NCBI GenBank assembly: GCA_027596035.1 | Contig: JADGJA010000654.1 | Span: forward strand, 1 to 13,131 | Direction: 5' to 3' | Origin: Thoreauomyces humboldtii | Lineage: Eukaryota; Chytridiomycota; Chytridiomycetes; Spizellomycetales; Powellomycetaceae | Length of the DNA stretch: 13,131 nt | Shown: positions 1 through 11,313 of the stretch, one piece after another | Layout: each line of letters starts with the position of its first letter | How positions within the stretch are numbered: position 1 is the stretch's first letter | The notes under the pieces: generated by a model | Told to the model about the DNA's origin: nothing | Database searches by the model: none | What the model saw: only the letters and a program-made list of their open reading frames with translations | Position numbers and translations under genes: made by a program

Positions 1-394
1 CCCCCCCTCCTTTTCCCTTGCAGTACCCTGTACCGAACGCCCACTCCCTCACCGACCCCACAAGTCCGCTCCCGCTGAGAAAGCTTGCATGGGTCGCCCT
101 CGACCCTGAACCCGTTGTTGGACCGCTTTGTCGCCGTGCTACTGTACTGTATCTGCACCGTAGGCCCATTTTCTGGGATAAGAGCACACCTCGTGTTCAC
201 ACCTCCAGAGTCACCAACCCCCCAGGCAAGCGCAGACACTCCGATTCGTGCAAAGGGGACCCCCTGCACTATAACCTCTGCCCAACCAACGGCGTCCTCC
301 CTTTCATTTCGTCCTCAACGCATCCTACCCCGCCGCAAACCGCTACACGTAGCGCAGCCTCCTCCTGTGGACCAGCTCAGCACCCTCGAACGAC
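1..394 (+). promoter_or_regulatory. Upstream region / 5' leader of the Bem1-like gene
   Basis: No gene is supported here. The stretch is rich in C and pyrimidines and begins with seven C. A pyrimidine tract ending in TTGCAG at about 8-23 resembles a 3' splice site, so an upstream 5'-UTR intron or the tail of another intron is possible. An ATG at 89-91 opens only a seven-codon frame that ends in TGA (a possible short uORF if transcription starts upstream). A TAG at 350-352 lies in frame with the ATG at 395, so the coding frame cannot extend straight upstream. Promoter function is inferred from position only. Confidence 0.4.
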
Positions 395-1999
395 ATGGTG
401 TCCCTTTTCGGCGGAGCCGCGGCTCCTCGCCCTCATCAGCATCATCTCGCGAATTCGGTTCAACCAGCGCCGACGAGGGCATCGTCCCACTCCTCCGAGA
501 TTTTCAATCAGCCGCCAAAGATGGTCATCCGTGCTATCCGGGATTACAAGGCCCAGTTCATCAACGAGCTCGAGTTCCGTCGCGGCGACTTCTTCTTCGT
601 GAGTTTGCCCCTTGCGACGTCTTCAGATCGCCCCTTGTCTAATCGTTCATCGCATTCCTTCCGGCAGGTCATCCACGCGCTGGACGACTTCTATTACGAG
701 GTGATGGATCCGGTTAAGCGGGTGCGCGGGTTGGTGCCGCGCTCCCACTTTGACACCTTGGACAAAGTTGGCGCTTCCGCCACGCCAAAGGCTGCCGCAA
801 AACCAGAATTCCGACCGCCGAAGGAACAGGCGCGGCCATCCGCGCAACCTGAGCAGCAGCCGGATCGATACCACTCGCGGGCAGCGGAAGCGCGAGAGCC
901 AGATGCCGATTACGATTACCATCGACCATCGCACGTTTCCGCCGCGCCAACGGCATCGACGACGACAAACTACGACGACTATAAACACCAATCCGCTTAT
1001 ACCCATGCCTCAGATCACGATCATTCGGACGCTGCGTCTTCCGCTACTCATTCCTCCGCCTACTCTTCGGTCGACGAACCGACCCCGCTTCGCTCCCCAC
1101 CGCTCTCCCCACATTCACCCACCCGTAGAATACACCCACAGCATCACTCACAGCAAGAACAGCGACTCCCGCCGGTTCGGGACCAGTCCGTTCGCAAAGC
1201 ATCCCTTCCATCCATCATGTCACCCGGCATGGGGGGCGGCGGCGGAACGCGGGTAGGCATGGGTGGCCAGCTCCCCGTCCCGGTGACGGCGCGCGTGCAA
1301 AACGATGAGCTGCTGCAGGACGGCCGCTTCCAATACACCGTCGAGCTGCACCTCTCGGACGACACATCCCGCGTCCTCCATCGATCCTGGGACGACTTCT
1401 ACACCATGCACGTGTCCCTCCTCACCCAGTACGACGCTCAGGCCGGTCGAACCCTCGACACACCTCGCGTCATCCCTTTCCTCCCCCCGGCACCCGCCCG
1501 GGCAAAGCTGAACGCTCCCCTTCCGGCTCCCATGTCCCCCTCCGAACAGGGTCGCAGACGCGACGCTCTCGACACCTATCTCTCGGACCTCGTCCAGCTC
1601 CCCGCTCCCATCCGTCAGTCGGCTCCCCTCAACCGATTCTTCATGCTCCGAAAGGGTGACAACACGATCAGCTCGGCCGTCAAGTTCGACTCTTCCGCCG
1701 CCCTCATGGACCTCATCAGCGACTACCACTCCTACCCGTCCCTATCGCGAGGCTCCCGTCTCGAGGTCCGCATCAAGCTGCACCTTCCGGGAGACGAGAC
1801 GCTCGCGTGGCGCATCTACGACAACATGCCCTTCCTGGACTTTGTGGAGGAGGTGGCGAGCAAGGTCGGTCGGATGCACAACGGGTGGGCGCTCTGGTAC
1901 AAGGACGAGGTGGGCGGGTTGGTCAAGATCATGGGTGACGTCGACTGGAGCGTCGTCATCCGAGGGAGGTGGGAGAAGGTTGTCCTATACATCGATTAG
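395..1999 (+). CDS. BEM1: Bem1/Scd2-like polarity scaffold (SH3-PX-PB1)
   Basis: Exons 395-598 and 668-1999 give 511 aa. Intron 599-667 (GTGAGT..CGGCAG, CTAAT branch at 639-643) is 69 nt and contains no stop. Splicing joins the SH3 domain at residues 44-99 (AIRDYKAQ, LEFRRGDFF, RGLVP). Next comes a disordered, His/Ser/Pro-rich linker (about 102-270), a PX domain (273-397; HRSWDDFY, PFLPP) and a C-terminal PB1 domain (433-510; RIKLHLPGDE with the conserved strand-1 lysine, then a weak acidic loop). This order is that of fungal Bem1/Scd2, which gathers Cdc42, its exchange factor Cdc24 (bound through PB1) and PAK kinases at the site of polar growth. Classical Bem1 has two SH3 domains and only one is visible here; the SH3 Trp is replaced by Phe (DDFYYEV). 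ATG 395 has G at -3 and +4 and follows an in-frame stop; a second good ATG at 521 would start just before the SH3. Convergent with the kinase gene. Confidence 0.86.
   Translation: MVSLFGGAAAPRPHQHHLANSVQPAPTRASSHSSEIFNQPPKMVIRAIRDYKAQFINELEFRRGDFFFVSLPLATSSDRPLSNRSSHSFRQVIHALDDFYYEVMDPVKRVRGLVPRSHFDTLDKVGASATPKAAAKPEFRPPKEQARPSAQPEQQPDRYHSRAAEAREPDADYDYHRPSHVSAAPTASTTTNYDDYKHQSAYTHASDHDHSDAASSATHSSAYSSVDEPTPLRSPPLSPHSPTRRIHPQHHSQQEQRLPPVRDQSVRKASLPSIMSPGMGGGGGTRVGMGGQLPVPVTARVQNDELLQDGRFQYTVELHLSDDTSRVLHRSWDDFYTMHVSLLTQYDAQAGRTLDTPRVIPFLPPAPARAKLNAPLPAPMSPSEQGRRRDALDTYLSDLVQLPAPIRQSAPLNRFFMLRKGDNTISSAVKFDSSAALMDLISDYHSYPSLSRGSRLEVRIKLHLPGDETLAWRIYDNMPFLDFVEEVASKVGRMHNGWALWYKDEVGGLVKIMGDVDWSVVIRGRWEKVVLYID
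599..667 (+). other. Stop-free, in-frame intron inside the SH3 coding region
   Basis: GTGAGT donor and CGGCAG acceptor lie on codon boundaries. The length is 69 nt (23 codons) and no stop occurs in the gene's frame. Removal restores a continuous SH3 (GDFFF joined to VIHALDD), which is why I treat it as an intron and not as coding sequence. Confidence 0.85.
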
Positions 2000-2327
2000 A
2001 ACCCAGACCTAGCATTTAGACATATAGTACCCGTATACCTACGTGTATGAATTCTACTATTCGTTCGCGCGCATCCTGGTTTTTGGGATGAAGAGAAGGA
2101 GACCCGGGAGTTGGGATTCAAAGAATTAATTAACAAAATTCCGCCGCTCAGCGCTCAGCCGCACCACTGCATTCCTGAGCCGTTCTCCACAGGCAAGCTA
2201 AGCCGATCTGACATAGCTCAGCCTAGGGACCCTCCCTATATACAATGCCCCGACCCGGGCCCACCGTCATTGGGGCACGACGCTAGTCTCGCAGTCTCGA
2301 ATATGCTCGGGATATTCCGCTATATGG
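2000..2327. other. Convergent 3' intergenic region
   Basis: This separates the stop codons of the Bem1-like gene (+) and the kinase gene (-). It should hold both 3' UTRs and polyadenylation sites. I see no gene, tRNA or clear repeat beyond a short tandem of CGCTCAG near 2147-2160. Confidence 0.5.
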
Positions 2328-4231
<1,904 letters not shown>

Positions 4232-4483
4232 ATCAGTATCCGCAAGAGTGCCTCCAATACAGCAAGAAACCAGATGATAGCAGGGTCCTTCAGCAACGTT
4301 GTCAAGTTGGGGTGGTTATTGCAATGCGTGCAGATGCCGGTTTGCCTTGGAGAGGAATGGGCTGGCGACCGCGAAGATCACGAATTGCATGAGACCTTCT
4401 GCCTCCATCCTCGCAGAGATCACTTTTATCCGACCGACCAAACAACTACTCGAGCGACCCAGTGTCTACGTTCAGCAGCGAGC
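4232..4483. promoter_or_regulatory. Divergent promoter between the kinase and NDUFAF3-like genes
   Basis: This 252-nt gap lies between two start codons that point away from each other, so it should hold both promoters and 5' leaders. A CCAAT pentamer occurs at 4254-4258 on the + strand. No TATA box is clear. Function is inferred from position. Confidence 0.5.
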
Positions 4484-5265
4484 ATGATATCTACGCCCTC
4501 CCTACGCTGTGCTCGGCTTCTTATCCAAAGGTCATCTTCTATCCGACCTCTCGCGGCATGTTGGAGACAACCCACCCGGATACGTTCCTCAGCGACGCGG
4601 CATAACTCCTCGACCTCGTCCTCCCCTGCACCCGCAACCTCCCCTTTGGAAACTTACAACATCTTCCCATCATCCTCCGCCGACCCCTTTTCGTTGAAGG
4701 GATTCACCTCGGTCGGAAACACCTCTTTCACCGTGGGCGAGACGCGGCTCCACGGACCCGTCATCCTGGTCAACGATATGCTCCTGATGTGGGATGTTCC
4801 GCAGTTTGGCGTCGGAAGCAAGGAGGTGGTGGGACCCGATGTCGACGATGTGGCTGGGCATGTGGCAGTGGACGAGGTCGATCCCTCCAGTCCCTTTTAC
4901 GGCTGGACGACCGAGTGCTTCAAGGTGTTTGAGGTTCTAGAGAACGCGCCAGGTACTGTTGTCCCCCCCTACTTTCTACTTCCAAGCGAAGCTCTATCGC
5001 TGAGCTTGAATGTATAGATATCCTTGTGATTGGCACGGGTGCACAGACGTATCCATTGCCGCCACATCTCAAGACGTATCTGCATCGTTTGGGTATGCAG
5101 GTAGAGGTCCAGGCTTCCCGTCAGGCTGGATCCACATACAATATCCTCGTACAGGAAGGCAGGAGACCGGCAGCGGCGCTACTGCCCGTCATACCTACCT
5201 CGGCCCGTACCGGCCAGATGCTGGTCAAGTTTAGGCAGCCACCAAAAGACGTGGATGATGAATGA
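4484..5265 (+). CDS. NDUFAF3: NDUFAF3-like mitochondrial complex I assembly factor
   Basis: Exons 4484-4952 and 5018-5265 (intron 65 nt, GTACTG..TGTATAG) encode 238 aa. The first 45 or so residues are rich in Arg and Ser and nearly free of acidic residues (CARLLIQRSSS, CWRQPTRIR), as in a mitochondrial targeting peptide. The rest matches the Mth938/DUF498 fold of NDUFAF3: RLHGPVILVND, MWDVP, then ILVIGTGAQT, LPPHLKTYL, GMQVEVQ, STYNIL and AAALLPV. In animals NDUFAF3 works with NDUFAF4 in early assembly of the membrane-arm/Q-module junction of respiratory complex I in the matrix. The frame stays open upstream to an ATG at 4274, but that would put about 70 non-conserved residues before the targeting peptide, so ATG 4484 is preferred. 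The intron interrupts the codon for Asp157 just before the conserved ILVIGTG strand. It is convergent with the ARS2-like gene. Confidence 0.9.
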
Positions 5266-5550
5266 ATGAGGATTTCATTTTCCAGGGTTCTTTCGGTACA
5301 CGCACGCGCACCGCTATTACTTTTGGCGATATTTGAGGGTCATGAGGGTTGGCGACAGTCGTAATGCGACCTCGGAACTGAGGGCCCTCGTGCTTGTTTT
5401 TCGGCGCACCCGATGAAGGCAAATCACGCAAGACAGCAAAACAACTAGACAGCAGAAGCAAGCATGGACCGATGCGATGTTGCATTAAAAAGATCGTGCG
5501 GTAATGCGCAGGGAAGAAAGACATGACTGTAGTGGCCGTATGGGGAGAAA
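5266..5550. other. Convergent 3' intergenic region
   Basis: This 285-nt gap lies between the stops of the NDUFAF3-like (+) and ARS2-like (-) genes. Both 3' UTRs should lie here and may overlap. No further gene or structured element is recognised. Confidence 0.5.
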
Positions 5551-8232
5551 CTAGTCATAGCTGATCTCCATCTCGCCTGACGGGACGGGGTTGTCCAAAT
5601 CATCGTACGCGCGAATCGAGCGCGGATCGCTTTGCCTAATATAGCCAGTTTCGTTAAATACAGTTTCAATTTGATGGCATGGACATTCGGGAACTTACGA
5701 ATCGCGCCTCCCGCTAGGCGGCGGAGGAGGACCAAGCCTGCTTTGCATTGGGCCGCGGTTCCTTGGTGGTCCGCCCGACCGGTATTGATCGGTTCCACGT
5801 CCTCCTCTCCCACTGTTCGGGCCGCTCATGTACTGCATGTTGACGCCCATGTTTTGCATCATCAGGGGAGTGATGACGGGTACGCCACCAACCATCCCGT
5901 GAGCAACCATGATGGGCATGTTCGTCCCGTTCGCCAGGGGACGCGAGGGCAAGCCATGCATCGGGGTGGCCGGGGGCCGGGTAACGTCCGTTCGGTTGGG
6001 ATCCCGAACGAAGTTGTTGAAGTACTCGACATGCTTCCGAGTAGGAAGAGTGAGCTCGTTGTGCTTGGACCTGATGTGCTTCTTGACAAACTCTTCTCCC
6101 TTAAAGAGTTTCTGGCACTCGATGCATCGGTATTTGCCCTCGGCCTCCTTCTTCACGTGCTTGTGCAAAGCCTTCTCGAGCTCCACCTCCAAAAGCAGGC
6201 CACCCAGTTTCGTCACCTCGGGCCCGTCCAAAGGCTTGCGAATTCGGAGATCCACCCGGTTGTCCAGTCGCTGGGTGGCGATGGAGTTCTTCTTCTCCTG
6301 GGCAGGGCGCCGAAGATGCAAGTAGGCCTTGCGATCAAGACTCTCCGGGCTCGAGGTCTCAAAAGTTCCGTAGTAATCGTACGTGTGTACACTACGCAGG
6401 TACAGTATATACATGTCCAGAGACTTCTTCACCTACAAGGCCAGGAAGATGCAAGTTAGAAGACGCTTGGCGTATCCAGGATCAAAACATTGTACCTGCG
6501 AGAGTGCCTTCTCCCCGTCCTCCTGCTCGTCGGTATCCATTGAATCCGTGGAAAGAAGTTCCTTGAGGTGCTGCTCTACCAGATGTGCGCCGGAAGAACC
6601 CGCTTCAAAGCCGTTTTCTTCATCGAGCGTTGCGGCGAGCTTCTTGATCTGGGCTAGATCATGGCGCAATCGCTCCGGCGTGCTGAATTCCGCAGCGGTT
6701 TGGCGAGTGCGGTCTTCCTTGCTGTGGCGCATGACATGAAACTGGAAGCCCTCCAGCTTTCGAAGACAACATTCAACGGTAAGCACAGAGGCGCGTTATT
6801 ATATAAACCGGATTTTCCCTTTACCTGACGTCCCTCCAGAGATTGGAAGGCAGCATCCATGTCGGTACCTTCATTGAAGACTACCCAGCCAACTCGGAAT
6901 GAATCCCTCGCGGGATTTGGTTCACCCAGGACAAGGTATTTGAAGCCGTCCACGGAGCTGCAGAGCTAGAAAGTAGTCTCAGCACCGCATGCCTACGTAG
7001 GACAACGTCCTTGCAGACTTACCTCGGTCAAGTCTTTCCGGAGAAACCGCGGGTGGATCGCTTTGATGCACAGGGCGAGGCCCGTCGGTTTCGTTGGCTC
7101 AGTGATATCCATGGAAGTAGCCTCTTCCTCCTTCACCTCCTCTTCCTTGACCTCACTCTCCACCTCCTCCGCAGGCAATTCGTCCCCTGCTGCATCCTCC
7201 TTAGGCTGATCGAGTTCGAGACCAGACACTTCAGCTGGGACATCGGCTGATACAGCCTCCTTCTCTTTCACTGTCTCTACGACCGGAGCATCATATAATA
7301 TGGCATCGTGTACACCGGCCTTGAGCTCATCCGCAAATTTGGCAAGAAGATCCGCGCGGCGCCGAGATACCTCTGCTTTCAAAGCCTTTGAATCTTCGGG
7401 ATGGTACTTCTCGCGGAACCTACAACTTCCGATGAGACTGCTGGAAGTCATTTCGATCGATCGGTCAACAGAGACACTTACCACTCGTTGTCTTTCTGTG
7501 AAGAGAAGTACTTCTGTAGAGCCTTATGCGTATAGTTTTCCCTGTAAATCTCGTACCGACGGTCCATCTCTTCGGAGCTCATGTTGCGAGTTCCCTTCTT
7601 TCGCGCTTGCTCTTTAGCGAGATCAGCAAAAGAATCCCGAGTTAACAGGTAGTCGAGGTCCATGGGATCCTGGTTGCGACTGTACGTGAAGCTGTTTTTC
7701 AGTAAAGCTATGCGAAGACCGATGAAATTGACCTCCAGCGTACCGGTCTCCTTTGCGACCGTCATGATAGTCGCCACCTGAACCGTGGTGAGCAGGATAG
7801 TCGGAACGGCGAGAAGAGCGACCGCCGCCTCGGTAATCAGGCACATAAGAATCCAGCTCGCGCTCTCGTTCCCGCAAAGGACTCCGCGACTTGCGTCGCT
7901 TTTGCCGCCGGTCTGTTTCAGGAATCAGCATCGCACAGGTGAGCTCGACAACCAAAGAAGGGGCGTGGAGTTTCGGGGGAAGCAGACATACCACCACCAC
8001 CGACTGGCCCGGCGCCTCCGCCCGACACGGGACTCGGGCTCTTGCTGCGCTCTCTCCTCTTTCGGTTGTCCACAGTACGACCAAACTCGTCAACCTCGAG
8101 TGCGTCCGGATCGCCTGCTCCAGCGTCGCGTTCTCGTCGGAACTTGTCGCGAGAGGCTCGCGGCGCGTCGGTCGCCTCATCCAGGTCTTCGGCCCCATTT
8201 GCCCCAGTCGTTGCAGGGTCGTCGATTAGCAT
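5551..8232 (-). CDS. ARS2: ARS2/SERRATE-like nuclear RNA effector protein
   Basis: Exons in coding order: 7992-8232, 7744-7912, 7482-7679, 7023-7419, 6825-6965, 6496-6756, 5699-6432, 5551-5635; about 741 aa. Domains: a charged Arg/Ser/Gly-rich N-terminus (KRRERSKSPSP, RRKSRSPLRERERE), an ARS2 N-terminal helical region (DPMDLDYLLTRDSF through NEWFREKYHPED), an acidic low-complexity linker (VKEEEVKEEEA), an RRM-like fold (about 314-395: ALCIKAIHPRFLRKDL, RVGWVVFNEG), and a long helical part ending in a C2H2 zinc finger (C572, C575, H588, H593; YRCIECQKLF, FVKKHIRSKH). After a Gly/Met/Pro-rich tail the last small exon adds DPRSIRAYDDLDNPVP, typical of the ARS2 C-terminus. ARS2 links the cap-binding complex to RNA processing and decay; S. 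pombe Pir2 is the fungal relative. ATG 8232 is the first in-frame ATG, but an acceptor-like AATGCAG lies just upstream, so a 5' leader intron or earlier exon is possible. The intron 2 acceptor is ambiguous (7680 or 7692). Confidence 0.88.
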
Positions 8233-8709
8233 GTTCGCAAGGTTGGGCGTCGTCCTGCATTCAACAAGCAACAGATCGAGATGTGAGAGCCTTGAACTTT
8301 CGCCTGGGGTGCGAGAGCAATCGGAAAGTCTCCAGATTTCCTCCTTCGCACAACTGCGCCTTCTGTAAAATTGAGTGCCTCGTCCTTTTACGTACGCTTA
8401 GAATGCGACCACAGAATCTGATGGGAATGGGAGGAGAGGATGCAGTGGTGGTGGTGCGTTTCCCCGTCCCCGTCCGTCCGAGTCTCTTTTGGAGCTTTCC
8501 CTTTCTTTCCATGTGTCCAGTTTAGGATTCATCAACAACACTTTTTCAACGGGGTTCGCGTTTCTCCCAACCCGCCCTTATACTTCTTTTTCTCGCTGTA
8601 CGTACAGTACAGCACAGCCTATCTATCGTGTACCATCCCGGTCCGGAGTTAGAGGCATCTTTTCCTCACATCATACGGTTGAACGGATCAGATAGGAGAT
8701 TGGCTCAGG
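8233..8709. promoter_or_regulatory. Divergent promoter region between the ARS2-like and RIX1-like genes
   Basis: This 477-nt stretch lies between opposite-facing start codons and has no supported gene. The half nearer RIX1 is pyrimidine-rich (TTTCTTTTTCTCG-like tracts near 8580-8595). It contains a perfect 12-bp palindrome at 8596-8607 and a related TACGTACG at about 8389-8396. No TATA box is evident. Shared-promoter function is inferred. Confidence 0.5.
8596..8607. repeat. Perfect 12-bp palindrome CTGTACGTACAG
   Basis: The sequence reads the same on both strands. It is followed at once by TACAG, which repeats half of it. It sits about 100 nt upstream of the RIX1-like ATG in the divergent intergenic region, a plausible place for a dimeric transcription-factor site. 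No factor is assigned. Confidence 0.55.
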
Positions 8710-11313
8710 ATGGACTCAACTGCTCAGCAACTGGAGCTGCTTCTCTCCTCATACCTCTGTGATGATCACACCCTCCTGGACACTCTTCCCTGGGTCCTAC
8801 GCACCGTCAGCACCCACGATCTACTCCAACGTCTGGCACGTATCATTGAAGATGGAGGCGATGAAGGTGCAGCTCTGAAGGACAGTCCTGCCAGGCGGGC
8901 CATCTCTGCTCTCCACAAGTGGACGGTCCGTATCAACTCGCTTCTGTCTGCAAAGTCCGCAGAGGCCCACTGGGTCGCCTGCTGCTTAATCCGGGCGTCC
9001 GCCGACCGAGCGTATGGAGCCTTTCAGAAGGACATGCGCTCTTGGTGCAACGGGCTGCTGGCTGCCTCGAAAACGATCCCCGATGCGTACGTCGGCGACA
9101 TCCTCGCCACCACGTCCACGTTGCTTCTGAAGTCAAAGAGCTTCCCGAGTCTGCAGAGAGATCTCAATCAGATGTACCTTGCAAAGCACGTTGCAGTCAT
9201 GTGTGATCGAGTAGGCAAAGTCGATGCGCCTTTGGTAAGTCATCGAATCCCGTCACGACCGAGCGGCTGTGAATGAACAGGATTTCTCATGGATTCGTGA
9301 AACAGGAGCCCTTCCTGACCACCCTGCGATCCATGATTGTGCACTTCCCCAACGGAGTCAGGTCGCAGTCGGAAAAGATCGAGATTCTCTGCCTCCAGAC
9401 TGCCATGCGGCCGATTGAAGATACCAAGACGGTTCAACTAGCCATCAGCTGCCTGCTCGATCTCTCCCGCGTCAATAAGGAGAAGGGGACTACAGGCAGT
9501 GAATGGAAACTGCTGGATCGGATCTGCGCATCGCTGGATGATGTGCTAGATGTGGCCTTCTCCTGTGTTGAAGATGGTACGAGCATTTCATCAACAACAT
9601 GTATGAGGCCCTTGGCTAACTTTTCGTCTCAGCGCCGTCCCGGGAGGACCGCAAAGTGACTGCGCTCAACCTCCCTGCTGTTGAAGGGGACTATCAGACC
9701 AAACTTCCCATCCTGGCATCCCAAATAAAAGCACTCTGTGCTTGTGCTTGCAAAATCGTCAGGTGAGCAACTTGCGTTATGGCAAGTTCATTTACCAATG
9801 AGCTAATGGCTGATCCCCTGGTCCACCAGTGAGACAAAGGCGGGGATCTCAGTCACAAAGATCGTGGAGCTCGTTCGACGCATATATGCCATTACGACCC
9901 GCGTCCAGGTATCTATTTCTAGATTTAACGAGCAGCTTTGTCGGCGGCTGAACTACCTCCTTTCCAGATGTCCGATGCTCATGATTCGGATGCTAGGCTG
10001 CTACGCTTGGTCCTCCCTACCTTGTGCCTTGACGCGAACAGCGTTCTTCGGGAGCTCCTTTCGCGCGGCCTCGTTCATGATTTCCGCTTCGTGTCCACCA
10101 TCTGCGGCAAATCGCTCGACATGTCACGCCACCACCGCAGCCTGCGCGTATCCTCCTACCATCTGGTCAGCAGCGCCATTCAGGCATTCGACTGCGAATT
10201 TGTCAAGCTCAGTCTTGATACGCTATCGAAGGAGATCCTGGGAGACATGAGCTTGCACGCCATCGTTCGGCGGGATGCCGCGTCATCTGGCCAGCCCGCG
10301 ACCAAGAAACGGAAACTGGAAGTGGCCGATGCCACTGCTGATGCTCACACGCCCGAAAGTTGGGAGTTGAAACTTGAGGCGCTTTACGGTAATCCGCTGC
10401 CACTTCACAGCGCACACAGGCTCAGTCTCTTACTTCAAACTTTTGCACAGCTCTGGAACATCTTTTCCTTTTCGGCCAGTCACAAGCAGTCGAAGGTGAC
10501 CTGACTCCGCTTGTACAAAGTGTTCTCTCCTCCCTCCTCGCCGCTACCACCGCAACATTACCCGCCTCAACCATCCATTGGAAATCATTCGAGACGCCGC
10601 TGCACGCCTACCAGCATGCGCTGCTGAAGTGTCTTTTCAGTGCGGTCGAATGCGGTTCGGGGCGTAACGGCGATGTAATTCCCATTGCCATCAGGCTCTT
10701 CGCAGCGTTCCTTTACCACCCGGATATGAAGGTTCGTCAGACCAGCCTAGATCTTTCGATACGTCACGAGACTAAATCTTTGTAATCGCAGATTCAGGAT
10801 CTGTGCAAGAAAGGTTTGATTCTGACGGACCTCATCATCCACCCTCGACTTCCACGATTCGAGTACTCTCGCGTGGACGAAGAGAAGCATAGTTCGCCAC
10901 TGGACCCGTCCGCTACCACCACGAGCGAGACTGCCAAAGATCCCATGGAAGAAGAACCTGCACTCTCCGAGCCCGTCGTCGCCCCGTCAACAGCGACAAA
11001 GCGGACTTTGGCCCTGGTCGAGGAAACGGACGCGACACCCGAACCAACTCAGGCTGCGCCACCTCCCGCCCATCGCCGGATACTCAGTGACTTCCCGGCT
11101 CCCAAGATGACACCCATGCCGAAAGCTCCTGTGCTCTCTGACTTGGACGCGCCAGCTGTCGCGGAGGAGGAGGAGGAGGATGTTATTCCGGTGAACACGA
11201 GAAGGGAAGGCACAGGTGCGGTAGATGCCATGGAGACAGATGGAGATGATGATGAAGGAAACGACGACCTTCCTGATATAGTGGACGACGAGGACGACAG
11301 CGAGTCTGAGTGA
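8710..11313 (+). CDS. RIX1: RIX1/PELP1-like pre-rRNA processing protein
   Basis: Exons 8710-9234, 9306-9576, 9633-9762, 9830-9908, 9968-10388, 10451-10731 and 10792-11313 encode 742 aa. All six introns are GT..AG, 56-71 nt, with consistent phase and branch-like GGCTAAC, GCTAAT or GACTAAAT near several acceptors. The N-terminal two-thirds is an all-helical repeat-like region. It contains the RIX1-type segment KSFPSLQRDLNQMYL (about residues 140-160) and later SSYHLVSSAI. A basic KKRK at 448-451 looks like a nuclear localisation signal. The C-terminus is Pro/Ala/Glu-rich and strongly acidic (AEEEEEDV, then Asp/Glu-rich to the end), as in PELP1. Rix1 with Ipi1 and Ipi3 (PELP1-TEX10-WDR18 in animals) recruits the AAA ATPase Rea1/Midasin to pre-60S particles and supports ITS2 processing in the nucleus. 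ATG 8710 has A at -3 and G at +4. Overall sequence conservation is modest, so the family call rests on the N-terminal region plus architecture. Confidence 0.8.

Noticed and set aside
1220..1729. A 169-codon open frame on the minus strand
   Set aside because: It is a shadow of the PX-domain coding region, produced by the GC-rich codon use of the Bem1-like gene.
4274..4483. In-frame N-terminal extension of the NDUFAF3-like protein
   Set aside because: The extension has no conserved content and would bury the Arg/Ser-rich mitochondrial targeting peptide that begins at 4484.
5632..6459. A 275-codon open frame on the + strand
   Set aside because: It is antisense to the ARS2 zinc-finger exon and last introns, shows no domain, and crosses several ARS2 splice junctions. 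The minus-strand reading carries the conserved motifs.
9235..9305. Earlier acceptor AACAG at about 9281 for RIX1 intron 1
   Set aside because: Using it would break the frame after the phase-0 donor at 9234, whereas the acceptor ending at 9305 keeps it.
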